NCBI GenBank assembly: GCA_963707465.1
Contig: CAVPQK010000023.1
Span: forward strand, 62,001 to 126,000
Direction: 5' to 3'
Length of the DNA: 64,000 bases
DNA from: Bog-159 sp963707465
GTDB lineage: Bacteria; Acidobacteriota; Terriglobia; Bryobacterales; Bryobacteraceae
This document shows, in pieces, positions 9,076 through 18,222 of the stretch. Under the pieces are notes generated by a model, which was not told the DNA's origin, did not search any database, and saw nothing but the letters and a program-made list of their open reading frames with translations. Made by a program: the position numbers and the translations under genes. The first letter of the stretch is position 1; every line of letters begins with the position of its first letter.

Positions 9076-10518
9076 ATGTCTGGCTCTTCGAGCGCGCGGC
9101 AGCGGGTGGGGGGGGCTGTTTGCGTGCTGTCGGCAGCCATGGCGATGACCCTGCCTGCACAGACTTTCACCGCGCTGGCGAGCTTTAATGGCAAGGATGG
9201 CATAAGCCCACTCGGAGGGTTGATCCAGGGCGTCAATGGGGACGGCTACGGGACAACCTATGGCGGCGGGGCCAAGGGCGATGGGACTGTATTCAAGATT
9301 ACCCCGAACGGCAGGATCGTGACAGTGTATAGCTTCTGCTCCGAAAGCGGGTGCACGGACGGCGCGCATCCGTACGGGGGGCTGGTCCAAAACGCAGATG
9401 GGGACTTTTACGGGACCACTTACCAAGGAGGGGGCGCGTGTGATTGTGGGACAGTTTTCAAGATCACCCCGGCCGGCACGCTGACGACCCTGCACACGTT
9501 CGCGGTCACGGACGGTGCATACCCATACGCGGGGCTGGTTCTGGCCAGCAATGGGTACCTCTACGGGACCACAGTGTACGGCGGGGCTTATTGCGCACCC
9601 ACTGGCTGTGGGACAGCATTCAAGATAAGCCCGGATGGCGCGCTCACGACGCTGCATAGCTTCTGTGAGGAAAGCGGGTGCAGGGACGGGGAACACCCGT
9701 ATGCGGGGCTGGTGGCAGCCACCAATTTGGACGGTTACGGGACGACGACTGGTGGCGGGGCTACGGGACATGGGACGGTTTTCAGAATCACTGGCACCGG
9801 CGCTCTGACGACGTTTTACAGCTTCACGGGCGGCGCGGATGGCGGCGATCCAGTGGCGGGGCTGGTCCAAGCCACCAATGGGGACTTCTACGGGACCACC
9901 GAGTACGGCGGGGCCAATTGTGCTCCCGCAGGCTGTGGGACAGTATTCCAGATTACCCCGAATGGCACGCTGACCACACTGTCCAGCTTCTGTTCCAAAA
10001 GCGGGTGCGCGGACGGTGAGTATCCGGAAGCGGCGCTGGTCGAGGCCACCAATGGGAACTTCTACGGGACGACAACTGGCGGCGGGACCAAAGCAGACGG
10101 GACGATTTTCGAAGTCACTGGGACGGGCACGCTGACGACTTTATACAGCTTTACAGGCGGCACGGACGGCGACGATCCTGTGGCGGGGCTGGTCCAGGCT
10201 ACCAATGGGGAGTTCTACGGCACCGCATCGGTTGGCGGAGCCAGTGGCGACGGCACCATCTTCACCTTATCTGTGGGACTTGGCCCGTTTGTGACCACGC
10301 TGCCTACATCCGGCAATGTGGCTGCGGCCGTCACGATCCTGGGGTCCGATCTGACCGGCGCGACCAGCGTCACGTTTAACGGGACGCCGGCCGTATTCGT
10401 GGTTGTTTCGGCTACGGAAATTACGACCACCGTACCCAGCGGCGCGACCAGCGGAACAGTGCAGGTGGTGACACCAAGCGGCACGCTTTCGAGCAACGTG
10501 CCTTTCCGCGTTTCGTAA
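9076..10518 (+). CDS. GloVer-repeat secreted protein with C-terminal IPT/TIG domain
   Basis: A 480-residue protein with a signal peptide ending near AQT (about residue 30). It contains seven repeats of the GloVer type (TIGR03803; the pattern is GLVQATNGDFYGTT, then GGA, then GTVFKITPNGTLTTLYSF), one per ~50-60 residues between residues 33 and 395. Seven repeats suggest a closed seven-bladed propeller. The last ~85 residues (VTTLPTSGNVAAAVTILG to the end) form an IPT/TIG immunoglobulin-like fold. Repeats with an extra Cys pair (FCSESGC, FCEESGC, FCSKSGC and CAPTGCG) alternate with plain ones, so disulfides across blades are plausible. It has no catalytic residues; a surface, adhesion or binding role is inferred. 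AAAAGGAGA upstream is the ribosome binding site. Confidence 0.9.
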   Translation: MSGSSSARQRVGGAVCVLSAAMAMTLPAQTFTALASFNGKDGISPLGGLIQGVNGDGYGTTYGGGAKGDGTVFKITPNGRIVTVYSFCSESGCTDGAHPYGGLVQNADGDFYGTTYQGGGACDCGTVFKITPAGTLTTLHTFAVTDGAYPYAGLVLASNGYLYGTTVYGGAYCAPTGCGTAFKISPDGALTTLHSFCEESGCRDGEHPYAGLVAATNLDGYGTTTGGGATGHGTVFRITGTGALTTFYSFTGGADGGDPVAGLVQATNGDFYGTTEYGGANCAPAGCGTVFQITPNGTLTTLSSFCSKSGCADGEYPEAALVEATNGNFYGTTTGGGTKADGTIFEVTGTGTLTTLYSFTGGTDGDDPVAGLVQATNGEFYGTASVGGASGDGTIFTLSVGLGPFVTTLPTSGNVAAAVTILGSDLTGATSVTFNGTPAVFVVVSATEITTTVPSGATSGTVQVVTPSGTLSSNVPFRVS

Positions 10519-10552
10519 GACGCGTGGGTTATCAGCTTCCGCGACGCGTGTT

Positions 10553-13500
10553 TCAGTGCCCTCCGGCATGGAAATTCTTATCCGGATAGGGCGGGGGCGG
10601 CGGAACAAACACCGGCTTCTCCTTGATCAATCCCGTCACGTAGCTGAGCGCGGTCTCCAACTGCGCATCCTTTCCGGTGAAGGTGGCGTTGGGCAGATTA
10701 TCCACTACGATGTCGGGATCTACGCCGTGGCCCTCGATCAGCCATTTGCCATCCGGACCGTAAACGCCCATCTCCGCCGCCGTCGCGACGCCGCGATCGG
10801 CCAAAACATTGCTGCCGCTCAGCCAGATCTCGCCGCCCCAGGTGCGTGTGCCGATCACTTTGCCCAGTCCCAGCCTGCGGAACCCCTCGGCAAACGCCTC
10901 TCCGTCCGACGCCGTCCTCTCGTCGCAAAGCACCACCATGTGCCCGCGGAAGGCGTACGGCATGTTCCAGGTGGGCTTGCCGGTGCGCGCCTGCCAGTAG
11001 AACCACGCCTGGCGCACCAGTTTCCCCAGAATCCAACTGTCGATACTGCCGCCGTTGTTGTGGCGCACATCGATGATCAGACCCTGCCGGTCGAACACCG
11101 GGTAGAACTGCTCCGCCCATTGATTGATGTCACCGGCCCCCATGGCACGCAAGTGCACATACCCCACCTGCCCGGCGCCGGCCTCCTCGACCCGCATGCG
11201 GCGCGTGAATTCCCACTCGCCGTAGCGCAGGTCCGCCTCTTCCTGTACGGTCATGGGTTTGACGATCACGTCTCGCGTATCGTTCTTCCCGGCCGGGCGC
11301 ACACGCACCAGCACCTGCTTGCCGGCTTCGGTACGCAGCAGTTCGCCGATATCCGGGGCCGACAGCGCATCGTGCCCGTTGATCGAAACAATGACATCGC
11401 CGGAGGAGACATCCACTCCCGGCCGCGCCAGCGGCGCGCGCTTGTCGGGACGGTCCGGATCGGATTGATAGACGTGCTTCACGACATAGCCTTTGGCTGC
11501 CGTGTCGCGCTCCAGCCGCGCGCCAAGCGCGGCAAGTTGTACCTGATCCGGCCCGCGGCGTACGTCGCCGCCGCGCACGAAGGTGTGCAGCGCCGAGAGC
11601 TCGCCGACCATCTGGGCTAACAGGTCGTTCAGCTCTTCGCGGTCGCGCACCCGGTCTACCAGCGGCAGGTACTTCGCGCGCACTGCTTTCCAATCGAGGT
11701 GGTGCATGCCGCGGTCATAGAAATAATCGCGATGCAGGCGCCAGGCGTCCAGAAACATTTCGCGGTACTCTTCGGTCGGAATAACCGGGAAGGTCCAGTC
11801 TTTCAGGTCCACCTTGGCGTCGGCGAGGGTTTTCGGCGTCTTCAGAGCTTCAGCCTTCACCGCGGAGTCCACCACATACAGATCGTCTTTCTTGCGAATC
11901 AGCAGCTTCTTGCCATCGCCCGAAAGTTCGTAACCGCGGACGCCCTCGGCCAAGGTCTCCGGTTTCTCACCTTTGTTGGCGATATCCAGGCACGCGAGCG
12001 CGGTCTGATCGGAATCTTCGGAATCGGAATCGACCCAGCAAAGGCGCTTGCCGGTAGCGGCCAGGTCGCGATGGTTCCCAGCGGGCGCCGGCACTTCGGA
12101 GATGCGTGCGCCGATGTCATCCAGGTCGATTTCCACTTTGACGGGCTCGGCCTTCTTCTCCGCGCCGGCCGGTCTTTCCGGAGGCTTCGCCGCTTCCTCG
12201 GGCTTATCGGTATGCAGCTCGTCGGGAGGCTCGAAAGGCGAACGCTGCCCCTTACGCAGCGCCAGCTCGTAGATCTTGAACGACCGGTCGAAATAGGGGT
12301 CTGGCTGCCGCGATCCCCACGGTGAGCCCACCACACTTTTCAACGAACGGTCCGAGAGGAAATAGATCCACTTTCCGTCCGGACTCCAGCAGGCGCTGGT
12401 GCTGTTGTAGCGATCTGTGGTGACGGGGGTGAGCGAACCTTTTTCGACGCCGTACAGATAGATGCGCTGGAACTCGTTCGGCGCGGACACCGAAAAGGCC
12501 AGCCAGCGGCTGTCGGGCGACCATCGGACGCCCGAGAACGCCGGATAGTCGCCGCTCACCTCGTCGGTAAAAACCTTCTTCTGCGACTTGGTAGCCAGAT
12601 CCAGCAGCCAAAGCTGGCCGTCTTTGTCCTGGTGCGCGATCCATTTGCCGTCCGGCGATGGCAGTGGATCCAATCGCAACACGTGCCCGTCGGTGGTGAG
12701 CTGCTCGCCGACGCCCACGCCGTTGGCCGGCAACTTCCACAGCTCCGCCTCGCCGCTCTCCGTCGAGATAACGATCAGGCTATTGCCATCCGGTGTGAGG
12801 CGCGCGTCGCGGAAGCGGCCTGGTTTGCCCTCGGTGGCTTCCACCAGGCGTCCCTGCTTCGCTGGGGCCACAAAGACTTTGCCGCGCGAGGTGAGCGCCA
12901 GCCGGCTCCCGTCTTGCGAGGTGTGTACCGACGTGGCGTAGTCGTTCGGCTGCTTCACCCAATGCTCCCGCAAATGATCGAAATCGGAAGCCAGCTCGAT
13001 GGGGATGACTTTATCGGCGCCGGATGCCAGATCGAAGAGGCGCAGGTCCGCGCCGAGCTGGTAGACCACGCGGCCGTCGGAAAGCGAGGCGCTCTGCGCG
13101 TCCCAGCCCTGATGGTGCGTGTGCTGCTTCAGGTTCTTGCCGTTTTCGTCCATGGACCAGAGGTTCATGGTCCCGTCGCGATCGCTGAGGAAGTAGACGC
13201 GATGCTTCCACCACATGGCATCCTTGCTGGTGCCGGCGAAGTCGGCCGTCAGCGGTACAGCCTCCCCGCCGGGTGTAAACTTCCAGAGCTTCTGCGCCTC
13301 GCCGCCCTGGTAACGTTTGGCCTGGCTGCCCTGAAATGGCAGCCTGGTGAAGTAGAGCGTCTTGCCCGTTGCGTCATAGACTCCCTGCGCCGCCTGGCTT
13401 AGCGGAATCAGATCGATGCGATTCCCCAAGTCGATGGTGGCAAGCTGGCTGTCGGGCAGCGTGGAGTAGCGCCTGGTGGTGTAGAGCACCTTGCCGTCCG

Positions 13501-13843
13501 GGGTCCAGCCCGTCACGTATGCATCGCTTCCTTCGAACGTGCGCCGCGTGGGCAGGCCGCCGGACGCGGGCATGGTATAGACTTCCGTGGGCCCCTCATA
13601 GTTGGCAGAGAACGCGATGGTGTTGCCATCGGGTGAAAACACTGCGCGCGTTTCGAGGCCCGGATGGGTCGTCAGCCGGCGCGCAGGGCCGCCCGCGACG
13701 TTCACTTGCCACAAGTCGCCCTCGGCCGTGAACAAAACCTGATCGCCGTGAATCGAAGGATAGCGGTAATAACCGCGGTTGGTTTGAGCCCAACCTGTGG
13801 CAAGGGAAAGAGCCAAACATAGGCCAAGGGGAATTCTGTCCAT
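10553..13843 (-). CDS. Tricorn protease homologue, secreted (S41 family)
   Basis: A 1096-residue Tricorn-type serine protease, which in archaea degrades peptides downstream of the proteasome. Here a signal peptide (LGLCLALSLATGWA) points to the periplasm. Order: beta-propeller regions with many SPDG/TPDG turns (residues ~25-660), a helical segment with the HT motif SALHTFVRGGD, a PDZ domain (VSSGDVIVSINGHD), then the S41 core with NNGGSID and the nucleophile region TASDGEAF (Ser979, Asp980), which matches Tricorn Ser965-Asp966. A GTRTWGGE block follows. The start is set at the ATG at 13843 because it begins the signal peptide; the 28 residues before it have no signal character. The C-terminus is proline-rich. 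It is convergent with the GloVer gene, 34 bases apart. Confidence 0.92.
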   Translation of the reverse strand: MDRIPLGLCLALSLATGWAQTNRGYYRYPSIHGDQVLFTAEGDLWQVNVAGGPARRLTTHPGLETRAVFSPDGNTIAFSANYEGPTEVYTMPASGGLPTRRTFEGSDAYVTGWTPDGKVLYTTRRYSTLPDSQLATIDLGNRIDLIPLSQAAQGVYDATGKTLYFTRLPFQGSQAKRYQGGEAQKLWKFTPGGEAVPLTADFAGTSKDAMWWKHRVYFLSDRDGTMNLWSMDENGKNLKQHTHHQGWDAQSASLSDGRVVYQLGADLRLFDLASGADKVIPIELASDFDHLREHWVKQPNDYATSVHTSQDGSRLALTSRGKVFVAPAKQGRLVEATEGKPGRFRDARLTPDGNSLIVISTESGEAELWKLPANGVGVGEQLTTDGHVLRLDPLPSPDGKWIAHQDKDGQLWLLDLATKSQKKVFTDEVSGDYPAFSGVRWSPDSRWLAFSVSAPNEFQRIYLYGVEKGSLTPVTTDRYNSTSACWSPDGKWIYFLSDRSLKSVVGSPWGSRQPDPYFDRSFKIYELALRKGQRSPFEPPDELHTDKPEEAAKPPERPAGAEKKAEPVKVEIDLDDIGARISEVPAPAGNHRDLAATGKRLCWVDSDSEDSDQTALACLDIANKGEKPETLAEGVRGYELSGDGKKLLIRKKDDLYVVDSAVKAEALKTPKTLADAKVDLKDWTFPVIPTEEYREMFLDAWRLHRDYFYDRGMHHLDWKAVRAKYLPLVDRVRDREELNDLLAQMVGELSALHTFVRGGDVRRGPDQVQLAALGARLERDTAAKGYVVKHVYQSDPDRPDKRAPLARPGVDVSSGDVIVSINGHDALSAPDIGELLRTEAGKQVLVRVRPAGKNDTRDVIVKPMTVQEEADLRYGEWEFTRRMRVEEAGAGQVGYVHLRAMGAGDINQWAEQFYPVFDRQGLIIDVRHNNGGSIDSWILGKLVRQAWFYWQARTGKPTWNMPYAFRGHMVVLCDERTASDGEAFAEGFRRLGLGKVIGTRTWGGEIWLSGSNVLADRGVATAAEMGVYGPDGKWLIEGHGVDPDIVVDNLPNATFTGKDAQLETALSYVTGLIKEKPVFVPPPPPYPDKNFHAGGH

Positions 13844-14145
13844 GTTTGCCGAGTATATACCGGAAGGCCGTGCGGCCGCTTGTGTTGATCGAACTTGGGA
13901 ATGCGCGGCGGCCAGCGTGGGGCGCATCCGGCTTCATTCCGTCGATGTCCCACTCGAAGGCAATCTTCTTTCCATCGCCAGGCGTGTAACTACAAACAGA
14001 GGTACGGAACGAATGGGACCAGGCGAAGAATCGCAGCAACTTCGCCAAACACGGCCTGGATTTTGGGGACGCCGAGCAAGTGTTCGCCGGGCGAACCGAC
14101 TTGAGCAAGAAATCTATTACAAGCGACTTGAAGAGAGTTGACCGC
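13844..14145. other. intergenic region with a toxin relic
   Basis: The 302 bases between the divergent Tricorn and brnA genes. The distal half (14002-14141) is the brnT relic described separately. 13844-14001 shows no conserved frame and no clear promoter pair. Confidence 0.6.
14002..14141 (+). pseudogene. brnT: brnT toxin relic, internally deleted and frameshifted
   Basis: The frame from 14011 reads EWDQAKNRSNFAKHGLDF, then GDAEQVFAG, which is the normal N-terminal third of a BrnT ribonuclease. The next frame then reads SVRRANRLEQEIYYKRLEES and a TGA at 14139-14141, which is the normal BrnT C-terminus. The ~40 residues between them, which include the catalytic core strands, are absent, and the two halves are out of frame. 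No good start codon precedes the first half; an in-frame TAA lies about 24 bases before EWD. The product cannot be an active toxin. The brnA antitoxin starts five bases after the relic's stop. Confidence 0.8.
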
Positions 14146-14424
14146 ATGAACGATGCCGATATCGATTACTCCGACATCCCACACCTCGGCAAGTCTTTCT
14201 TTAGGAAGGCGACGGTGGCGTGGCCTCCCGTCAAAAAGCAACTTACGATCCGGCTGGATGCCGACGTTTTGGAATGGCTCAAGGCCGGGGGGAGGGGTTA
14301 CCAGACGCGCATCAACCACATTTTGCGCGTCGCCATGGAGAGCCGGCCCGCGCGGGCGAGGGTAACTTCGGCCACAGCTAACCGGCCGTCTCCCATACGC
14401 ACCGGAACACACGAGCCACGTTGA
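14146..14424 (+). CDS. brnA: BrnA family antitoxin, orphan
   Basis: 92 residues. The N-terminal linker DADIDYSDIPHLGKSFFRKA and the ribbon-helix-helix-like part QLTIRLDADVLEWLKAGG..YQTRINHILRVAME are typical of BrnA, which binds and neutralises BrnT and represses its own operon. The last ~25 residues (after ARARVT) look unrelated to the family and may be read-through into intergenic sequence. The frame is intact although its toxin is destroyed, so either selection on DNA binding or protection against another BrnT keeps it, or the toxin loss is recent. Confidence 0.85.
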   Translation: MNDADIDYSDIPHLGKSFFRKATVAWPPVKKQLTIRLDADVLEWLKAGGRGYQTRINHILRVAMESRPARARVTSATANRPSPIRTGTHEPR

Positions 14425-14530
14425 GGAAGGAAGGCTCCTCAGTCCGCCGCGAGCTCCCGGCAACTGCCAGCCGCAACGGCCCGAACGGACAGCATCGAAA
14501 GCCTCCTCGATCGAACGAGAATGCAGAAGG

Positions 14531-14571
14531 GCGGTCTGAGAGGCCGCCGCAGGCCGAGGGCCTGCCCCACA
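14531..14571. repeat. double-hairpin intergenic repeat, copy c
   Basis: GCGGTCT-GAG-AGGCCGC (14531-14547, one G-T pair) followed by GCAGGCC-GAG-GGCCTGC (14549-14565) and CCCCAC. It lies about 65 bases past the gyrA stop in that gene's direction. Confidence 0.8.
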
Positions 14572-14594
14572 ACCAGGCTTTCATGCGATTTTGG

Positions 14595-14635
14595 TGGGCC
14601 GTTGGGGCCCATGGAGACAGGCCCGGAGGCCTGTC
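14595..14635. repeat. double hairpin abutting the gyrA stop, copy d
   Basis: TGGGCC-GTTGG-GGCCCA (14595-14611) and GACAGGCC-CGGA-GGCCTGTC (14616-14635). The second stem touches the gyrA stop codon (TAG, 14638-14636 on the minus strand), so the two hairpins form the immediate gyrA 3' untranslated region. No T-run. Confidence 0.75.
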
Positions 14636-17182
14636 CTACTGCAAAGGCAGCTCCGGCTGCCCGTTCTCGCCGTTCTTGCCTTCGCCGTTCTCCGCCGCTT
14701 CCGGAATCACCGAAGCCGCCGCTACCTGATCGTCGTCCTCCATGCGCACCAGGCGCACGCCCTGGGTGGAGCGCCCCGCCTGCCGGATCTCGGCCGATTC
14801 CAGCCGGATGATCTTGCCGTTCTTGGTCACGATCATCAGGTCGGTATCTTCCTTCACCGACAGAATGCCGACCACCTTGCCGTTGCGCGTGGAGGTCTTC
14901 ATATTGATCACGCCCTTGCCGCCGCGTGATTGCAAGCGATAATCGGTCAGCTTGGTGCGCTTGCCGAAGCCGTTCTCGGAGATGGAAAGAATGAGGCCCT
15001 CCTCCTCGACGATTTCCATGCCCACCAGGTAGTCGCCCGCATCCAGGTCCATGGCGCGGACGCCGCGCGCCGGCCGGCCCATGGAGCGCACCTGGCTCTC
15101 CGCAAACCGGATGGCCTGCCCGTCGTGAGACCCCAGAAAGAGGAAATTCTTGCCGTTGGTCAGCCGCGCCGCAATCAATTCGTCGCCATCATCGAGCGAC
15201 ACCGCGATGATGCCGCGCGCCATGGGGTTGTCGAACTCGGTCAGTTCGCACTTCTTGATCACCCCATGCTTGGTGGCCATCACGATAAACTGATCGGGCA
15301 CGAATTCGCGCACCGCCATGAACGCTTTTACCGTGTCGTCCGGCTGCAAATTAATCAGGTTCGAGACATGCTTGCCCTTGCCCACGGTGGCGGCATCCGG
15401 AATCTCGTAGATTTTGAGCCAGTACACGCGGCCCTTGTCGGTGAAGATCAGCAGGTAGCTGTGCGTGGATGCGACGATCAGGTGCTCCAGGAAATCTTCG
15501 GTGCGCGTGCCCATGCCGATGCGGCCCTTGCCGCCGCGCGATTGCCGGCGGTACGTATCCACCGACGTGCGCTTCAGATAGCCGCCATGCGTGACCGTGA
15601 CGGCGACGTCCTCCACGGCCACCAGATCTTCCAGGCTGATTTCGCCGGTGTCTTCGATGATTTGGGTGCGGCGCTCGTCGCCATAAGCCTTCCGGACTTC
15701 CTTCAACTCTTCGATGATGGCTTCGCGCACCAGTTTCTCGGAGCCCAGCAGTTCCAGGTACCCGGCGATGCGCCGCTGAATTTCCACCAGCTCGTCGGCG
15801 ATCTTCTGCTGCTCCATGCCGGTGAGGCGCTGCAACTGCAGCTCGATGATGGCCTGCGCCTGGCGCTCGGTGAACTGGAAGCCGGCGATCAGCGAATCGC
15901 GCGCTTCGCGGGGCGCGCGCGCCGAGCGGATCAAGCGGATCACTTCGTCCAGATTGTCCAGCGCTTTCCTGAATCCGAGCAGCAGATGCTCGCGTTCGCG
16001 GGCCTTGCGCAGCTCAAAATCGGTGCGCCGGCGGATCACTTCCACGCGGTGCTCGATGAAATACTTGATGCAATCGATCAGGCCCAACTCGCGCGGCTGC
16101 CCGTTGACGATCGAGAGCATGATCACGCCGAACCCGATTTGCAACTGCGTGTGCTTGTAGAGATTGTTCAGGACGACTTCAGCCTGCTCGCCGCGCTTCA
16201 GCTCGAACACGATGCGCGTGCCGTCGCGGTCGCTTTCGTCGCGGATATCTGAAATGCCCTCGATCTTTTTTTCGTTCACCAGCGCGGAGGCGTTCTCGAT
16301 CAGCCGCGATTTGTTCACCTGGTACGGGATCTCGGTGACCACGATATCTTCGCGATCCTTCGCGCGGGTCTCGATGGCGGCCTTGGCGCGCAGCTTCAGT
16401 TGCCCGCGTCCCTTGGTAAAGGCGTCGATGATGCCCTGGCGGCCCAGGATGAACCCGCCGGTCGGAAAATCGGGGCCCGGAACCATTTCCAGAATCTTGG
16501 CCAGCGGCGTCTGCGGATTCTGGATGAGCGCGATGGTGGCGTTCACGATTTCCGTCAGGTTATGCGGGGGAATGTTGGTGGCCATACCCACGGCGATGCC
16601 TGCCGAACCGTTGATCAACAGGTTCGGCACGCGCGTGGGCAGTACCTCCGGCTCCTGCTCGCTTTCGTCGTAGTTGGGGCGGAAATCGACCGTTTCCTTG
16701 TCGATATCCTCCAGCAGCGCGGTGGTGATGCGCGCCAGGCGGGCTTCGGTGTACCGCATGGCCGCGGGCGGGTCGCCATCGATGGAGCCGAAATTCCCCT
16801 GCCCTTCCACGAGGGTGTAGCGCATGGTGAAGGGCTGCGCCATGCGCACCAGCGCGTCGTAAATCGGCGCATCGCCGTGCGGGTGATACTTGCCCATCAC
16901 CTCGCCGATGATCTTGGCGCATTTGCGCGTGGGGCGGTTGGGCGTCAGCCCCATCTCGTGCATGCCGAACAGAATGCGGCGATGCACCGGTTTCAGGCCG
17001 TCGCGGACGTCGGGCAGGGCGCGGCCCACGATCACGCTCATGGCGTAATCGAGGTAGGACCGTTTCATCTCGTCTTCGATGTTGATGGGGACGAGGTTCC
17101 GGTCGCCTCCGCTGCCCAGAGGCATCTGGGGGCCGGGTGGAGGCGCGGGCGGACCTTGCGGCGGATTTTCCTGATCGGGCAA
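14636..17182 (-). CDS. gyrA: DNA gyrase subunit A
   Basis: An 848-residue gyrase A subunit, the breakage-reunion half of the enzyme that introduces negative supercoils. The catalytic Tyr144 lies in AAMRYTEARL. The quinolone region reads HPHGDAPIYDALVRMAQ: the residue equal to E. coli Ser83 is Ala105, and Asp87 is kept as Asp109. The C-terminal pinwheel has gyrase-type box sequences QSRGGKG (twice), which favour GyrA over ParC. The N-terminal ~30 residues are Pro/Gly-rich and look disordered. The last residues (NGEGKNGENGQPELPLQ) are also low complexity. A ribosome binding site (GGAGAA) precedes the ATG. It stands alone, and no gyrB is in the window. Confidence 0.97.
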   Translation of the reverse strand: MPDQENPPQGPPAPPPGPQMPLGSGGDRNLVPINIEDEMKRSYLDYAMSVIVGRALPDVRDGLKPVHRRILFGMHEMGLTPNRPTRKCAKIIGEVMGKYHPHGDAPIYDALVRMAQPFTMRYTLVEGQGNFGSIDGDPPAAMRYTEARLARITTALLEDIDKETVDFRPNYDESEQEPEVLPTRVPNLLINGSAGIAVGMATNIPPHNLTEIVNATIALIQNPQTPLAKILEMVPGPDFPTGGFILGRQGIIDAFTKGRGQLKLRAKAAIETRAKDREDIVVTEIPYQVNKSRLIENASALVNEKKIEGISDIRDESDRDGTRIVFELKRGEQAEVVLNNLYKHTQLQIGFGVIMLSIVNGQPRELGLIDCIKYFIEHRVEVIRRRTDFELRKAREREHLLLGFRKALDNLDEVIRLIRSARAPREARDSLIAGFQFTERQAQAIIELQLQRLTGMEQQKIADELVEIQRRIAGYLELLGSEKLVREAIIEELKEVRKAYGDERRTQIIEDTGEISLEDLVAVEDVAVTVTHGGYLKRTSVDTYRRQSRGGKGRIGMGTRTEDFLEHLIVASTHSYLLIFTDKGRVYWLKIYEIPDAATVGKGKHVSNLINLQPDDTVKAFMAVREFVPDQFIVMATKHGVIKKCELTEFDNPMARGIIAVSLDDGDELIAARLTNGKNFLFLGSHDGQAIRFAESQVRSMGRPARGVRAMDLDAGDYLVGMEIVEEEGLILSISENGFGKRTKLTDYRLQSRGGKGVINMKTSTRNGKVVGILSVKEDTDLMIVTKNGKIIRLESAEIRQAGRSTQGVRLVRMEDDDQVAAASVIPEAAENGEGKNGENGQPELPLQ

Positions 17183-17263
17183 GTGTTCTCCTTCGGTGGG
17201 TGTTAAGTTCTATTTTACCAAGAGGCTGGCTGACGATGGGGCCTCGAAAACGGAGGAATTCGC

Positions 17264-18178
17264 TTGACTGAGAATCGTGTAACTGTCGCCGTGGTGCAGG
17301 CGGGATCTGTTTTGTTCGACCGGGAACGCACCTTCCGGAAGGCCGCCGATCTCACGGCGGATGCGGCGCGGCGGGGAGCCCGGCTGGTGGTTTTTCCGGA
17401 GGCCTTCATCGGCGGCTATCCGAAAGGGCTGGACTTCGGCGCGCGCGTGGGGTCCCGCACGCCCGAAGGCCGCGAGCAGTTTCGCGTCTACTACGAAAGC
17501 GCCGTGGGAGTGCCGGGCCCTTGCTGCGATGCGCTGGGCGCCCTGGCGCGCGACCATTCCGTGGATCTCGTCATGGGCGTAGTGGAGCGCGATGGCGGAA
17601 CGCTTTACTGCACGGTTTTGTTCTTCGCGCCGGATGGGAGCCTGCGCGGCAAACACCGCAAGCTGATGCCCACCGCCGCCGAGAGGCTGGTTTGGGGTTT
17701 CGGCGACGGCTCCACGCTCCCCGTGTTCGAAACGCCTGCCGGACGCGTTGGCGCGGTCATCTGCTGGGAGAACTACATGCCGCTGCTACGCATGGCGATG
17801 TATGGCAAGGGCATCGAACTATACTGCGCGCCTACCGTGGACGACCGCGAAACGTGGCTTCCCACCATGCGCCACATCGCGCTTGAAGGGCGATGTTTTG
17901 TGCTCTCCGCGTGCCAGTATGCCCCGCCGCAAGCTGCCTACCCGGATACCGTGCCGATCGGCGGCGGCAGCGTGATCGTCAGCCCGCTGGGCCAGGTGCT
18001 GGCTGGACCGCATCGCGCGGGCGAAGCGGTTCTGACAGCGGAGCTAGACCTTGGGGACCTCGCGCGCGGTAAATATGACCTGGACGTGACCGGACACTAC
18101 GCGCGGCCGGATGTCTTCCGCTTGACCGTGGATGAAACCCGTAAGCCGGCGGTGATAAGGGTCGCGGACGGGGGATAG
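17264..18178 (+). CDS. nitrilase, carbon-nitrogen hydrolase family
   Basis: A 304-residue nitrilase-superfamily enzyme that converts nitriles to carboxylic acid and ammonia. The Glu-Lys-Cys triad is visible: Glu46 in VVFPEAFIGGYPKG, Lys133 in HRKLMPTAAERLVWG, and Cys167 in GAVICWENYMPL. The WGxGDGS block and CWENYMPL are the branch-1 (true nitrilase) forms, so nitrilase is preferred over amidase. The start is TTG at 17264, chosen because CGGAGGAA (17251-17258) has correct spacing and the protein then begins at the first strand. Cytoplasmic, no signal peptide. It is divergent from gyrA with only 81 bases between, so the two promoters are close or overlapping. Confidence 0.92.
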   Translation: MTENRVTVAVVQAGSVLFDRERTFRKAADLTADAARRGARLVVFPEAFIGGYPKGLDFGARVGSRTPEGREQFRVYYESAVGVPGPCCDALGALARDHSVDLVMGVVERDGGTLYCTVLFFAPDGSLRGKHRKLMPTAAERLVWGFGDGSTLPVFETPAGRVGAVICWENYMPLLRMAMYGKGIELYCAPTVDDRETWLPTMRHIALEGRCFVLSACQYAPPQAAYPDTVPIGGGSVIVSPLGQVLAGPHRAGEAVLTAELDLGDLARGKYDLDVTGHYARPDVFRLTVDETRKPAVIRVADGG

Positions 18179-18180
18179 GA

Positions 18181-18222
18181 GCGCGACCAGGGGTCGCGCG
18201 CGGACGCGGGCGTCCGCCCCAC
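18181..18222. repeat. double-hairpin intergenic repeat, copy e
   Basis: GCGCGACC-AGG-GGTCGCGC (18181-18199) then GCGGACG-CGGG-CGTCCGC (18200-18217) then CCCA. The sequence CACTA that follows carries the minus-strand stop TAG (18224-18222). It sits between two convergent genes. The stems differ in sequence from the other copies but keep the same layout. Confidence 0.8.

Noticed and set aside
9076..10518. DNA repeats in the GloVer gene considered as a CRISPR or satellite array
   Set aside because: The repeats are in frame, differ at third positions and encode a known protein repeat.
14930..16252. 440-residue plus-strand frame opposite gyrA
   Set aside because: Shadow of gyrA on the other strand; composition is typical of GC-skewed antisense frames.
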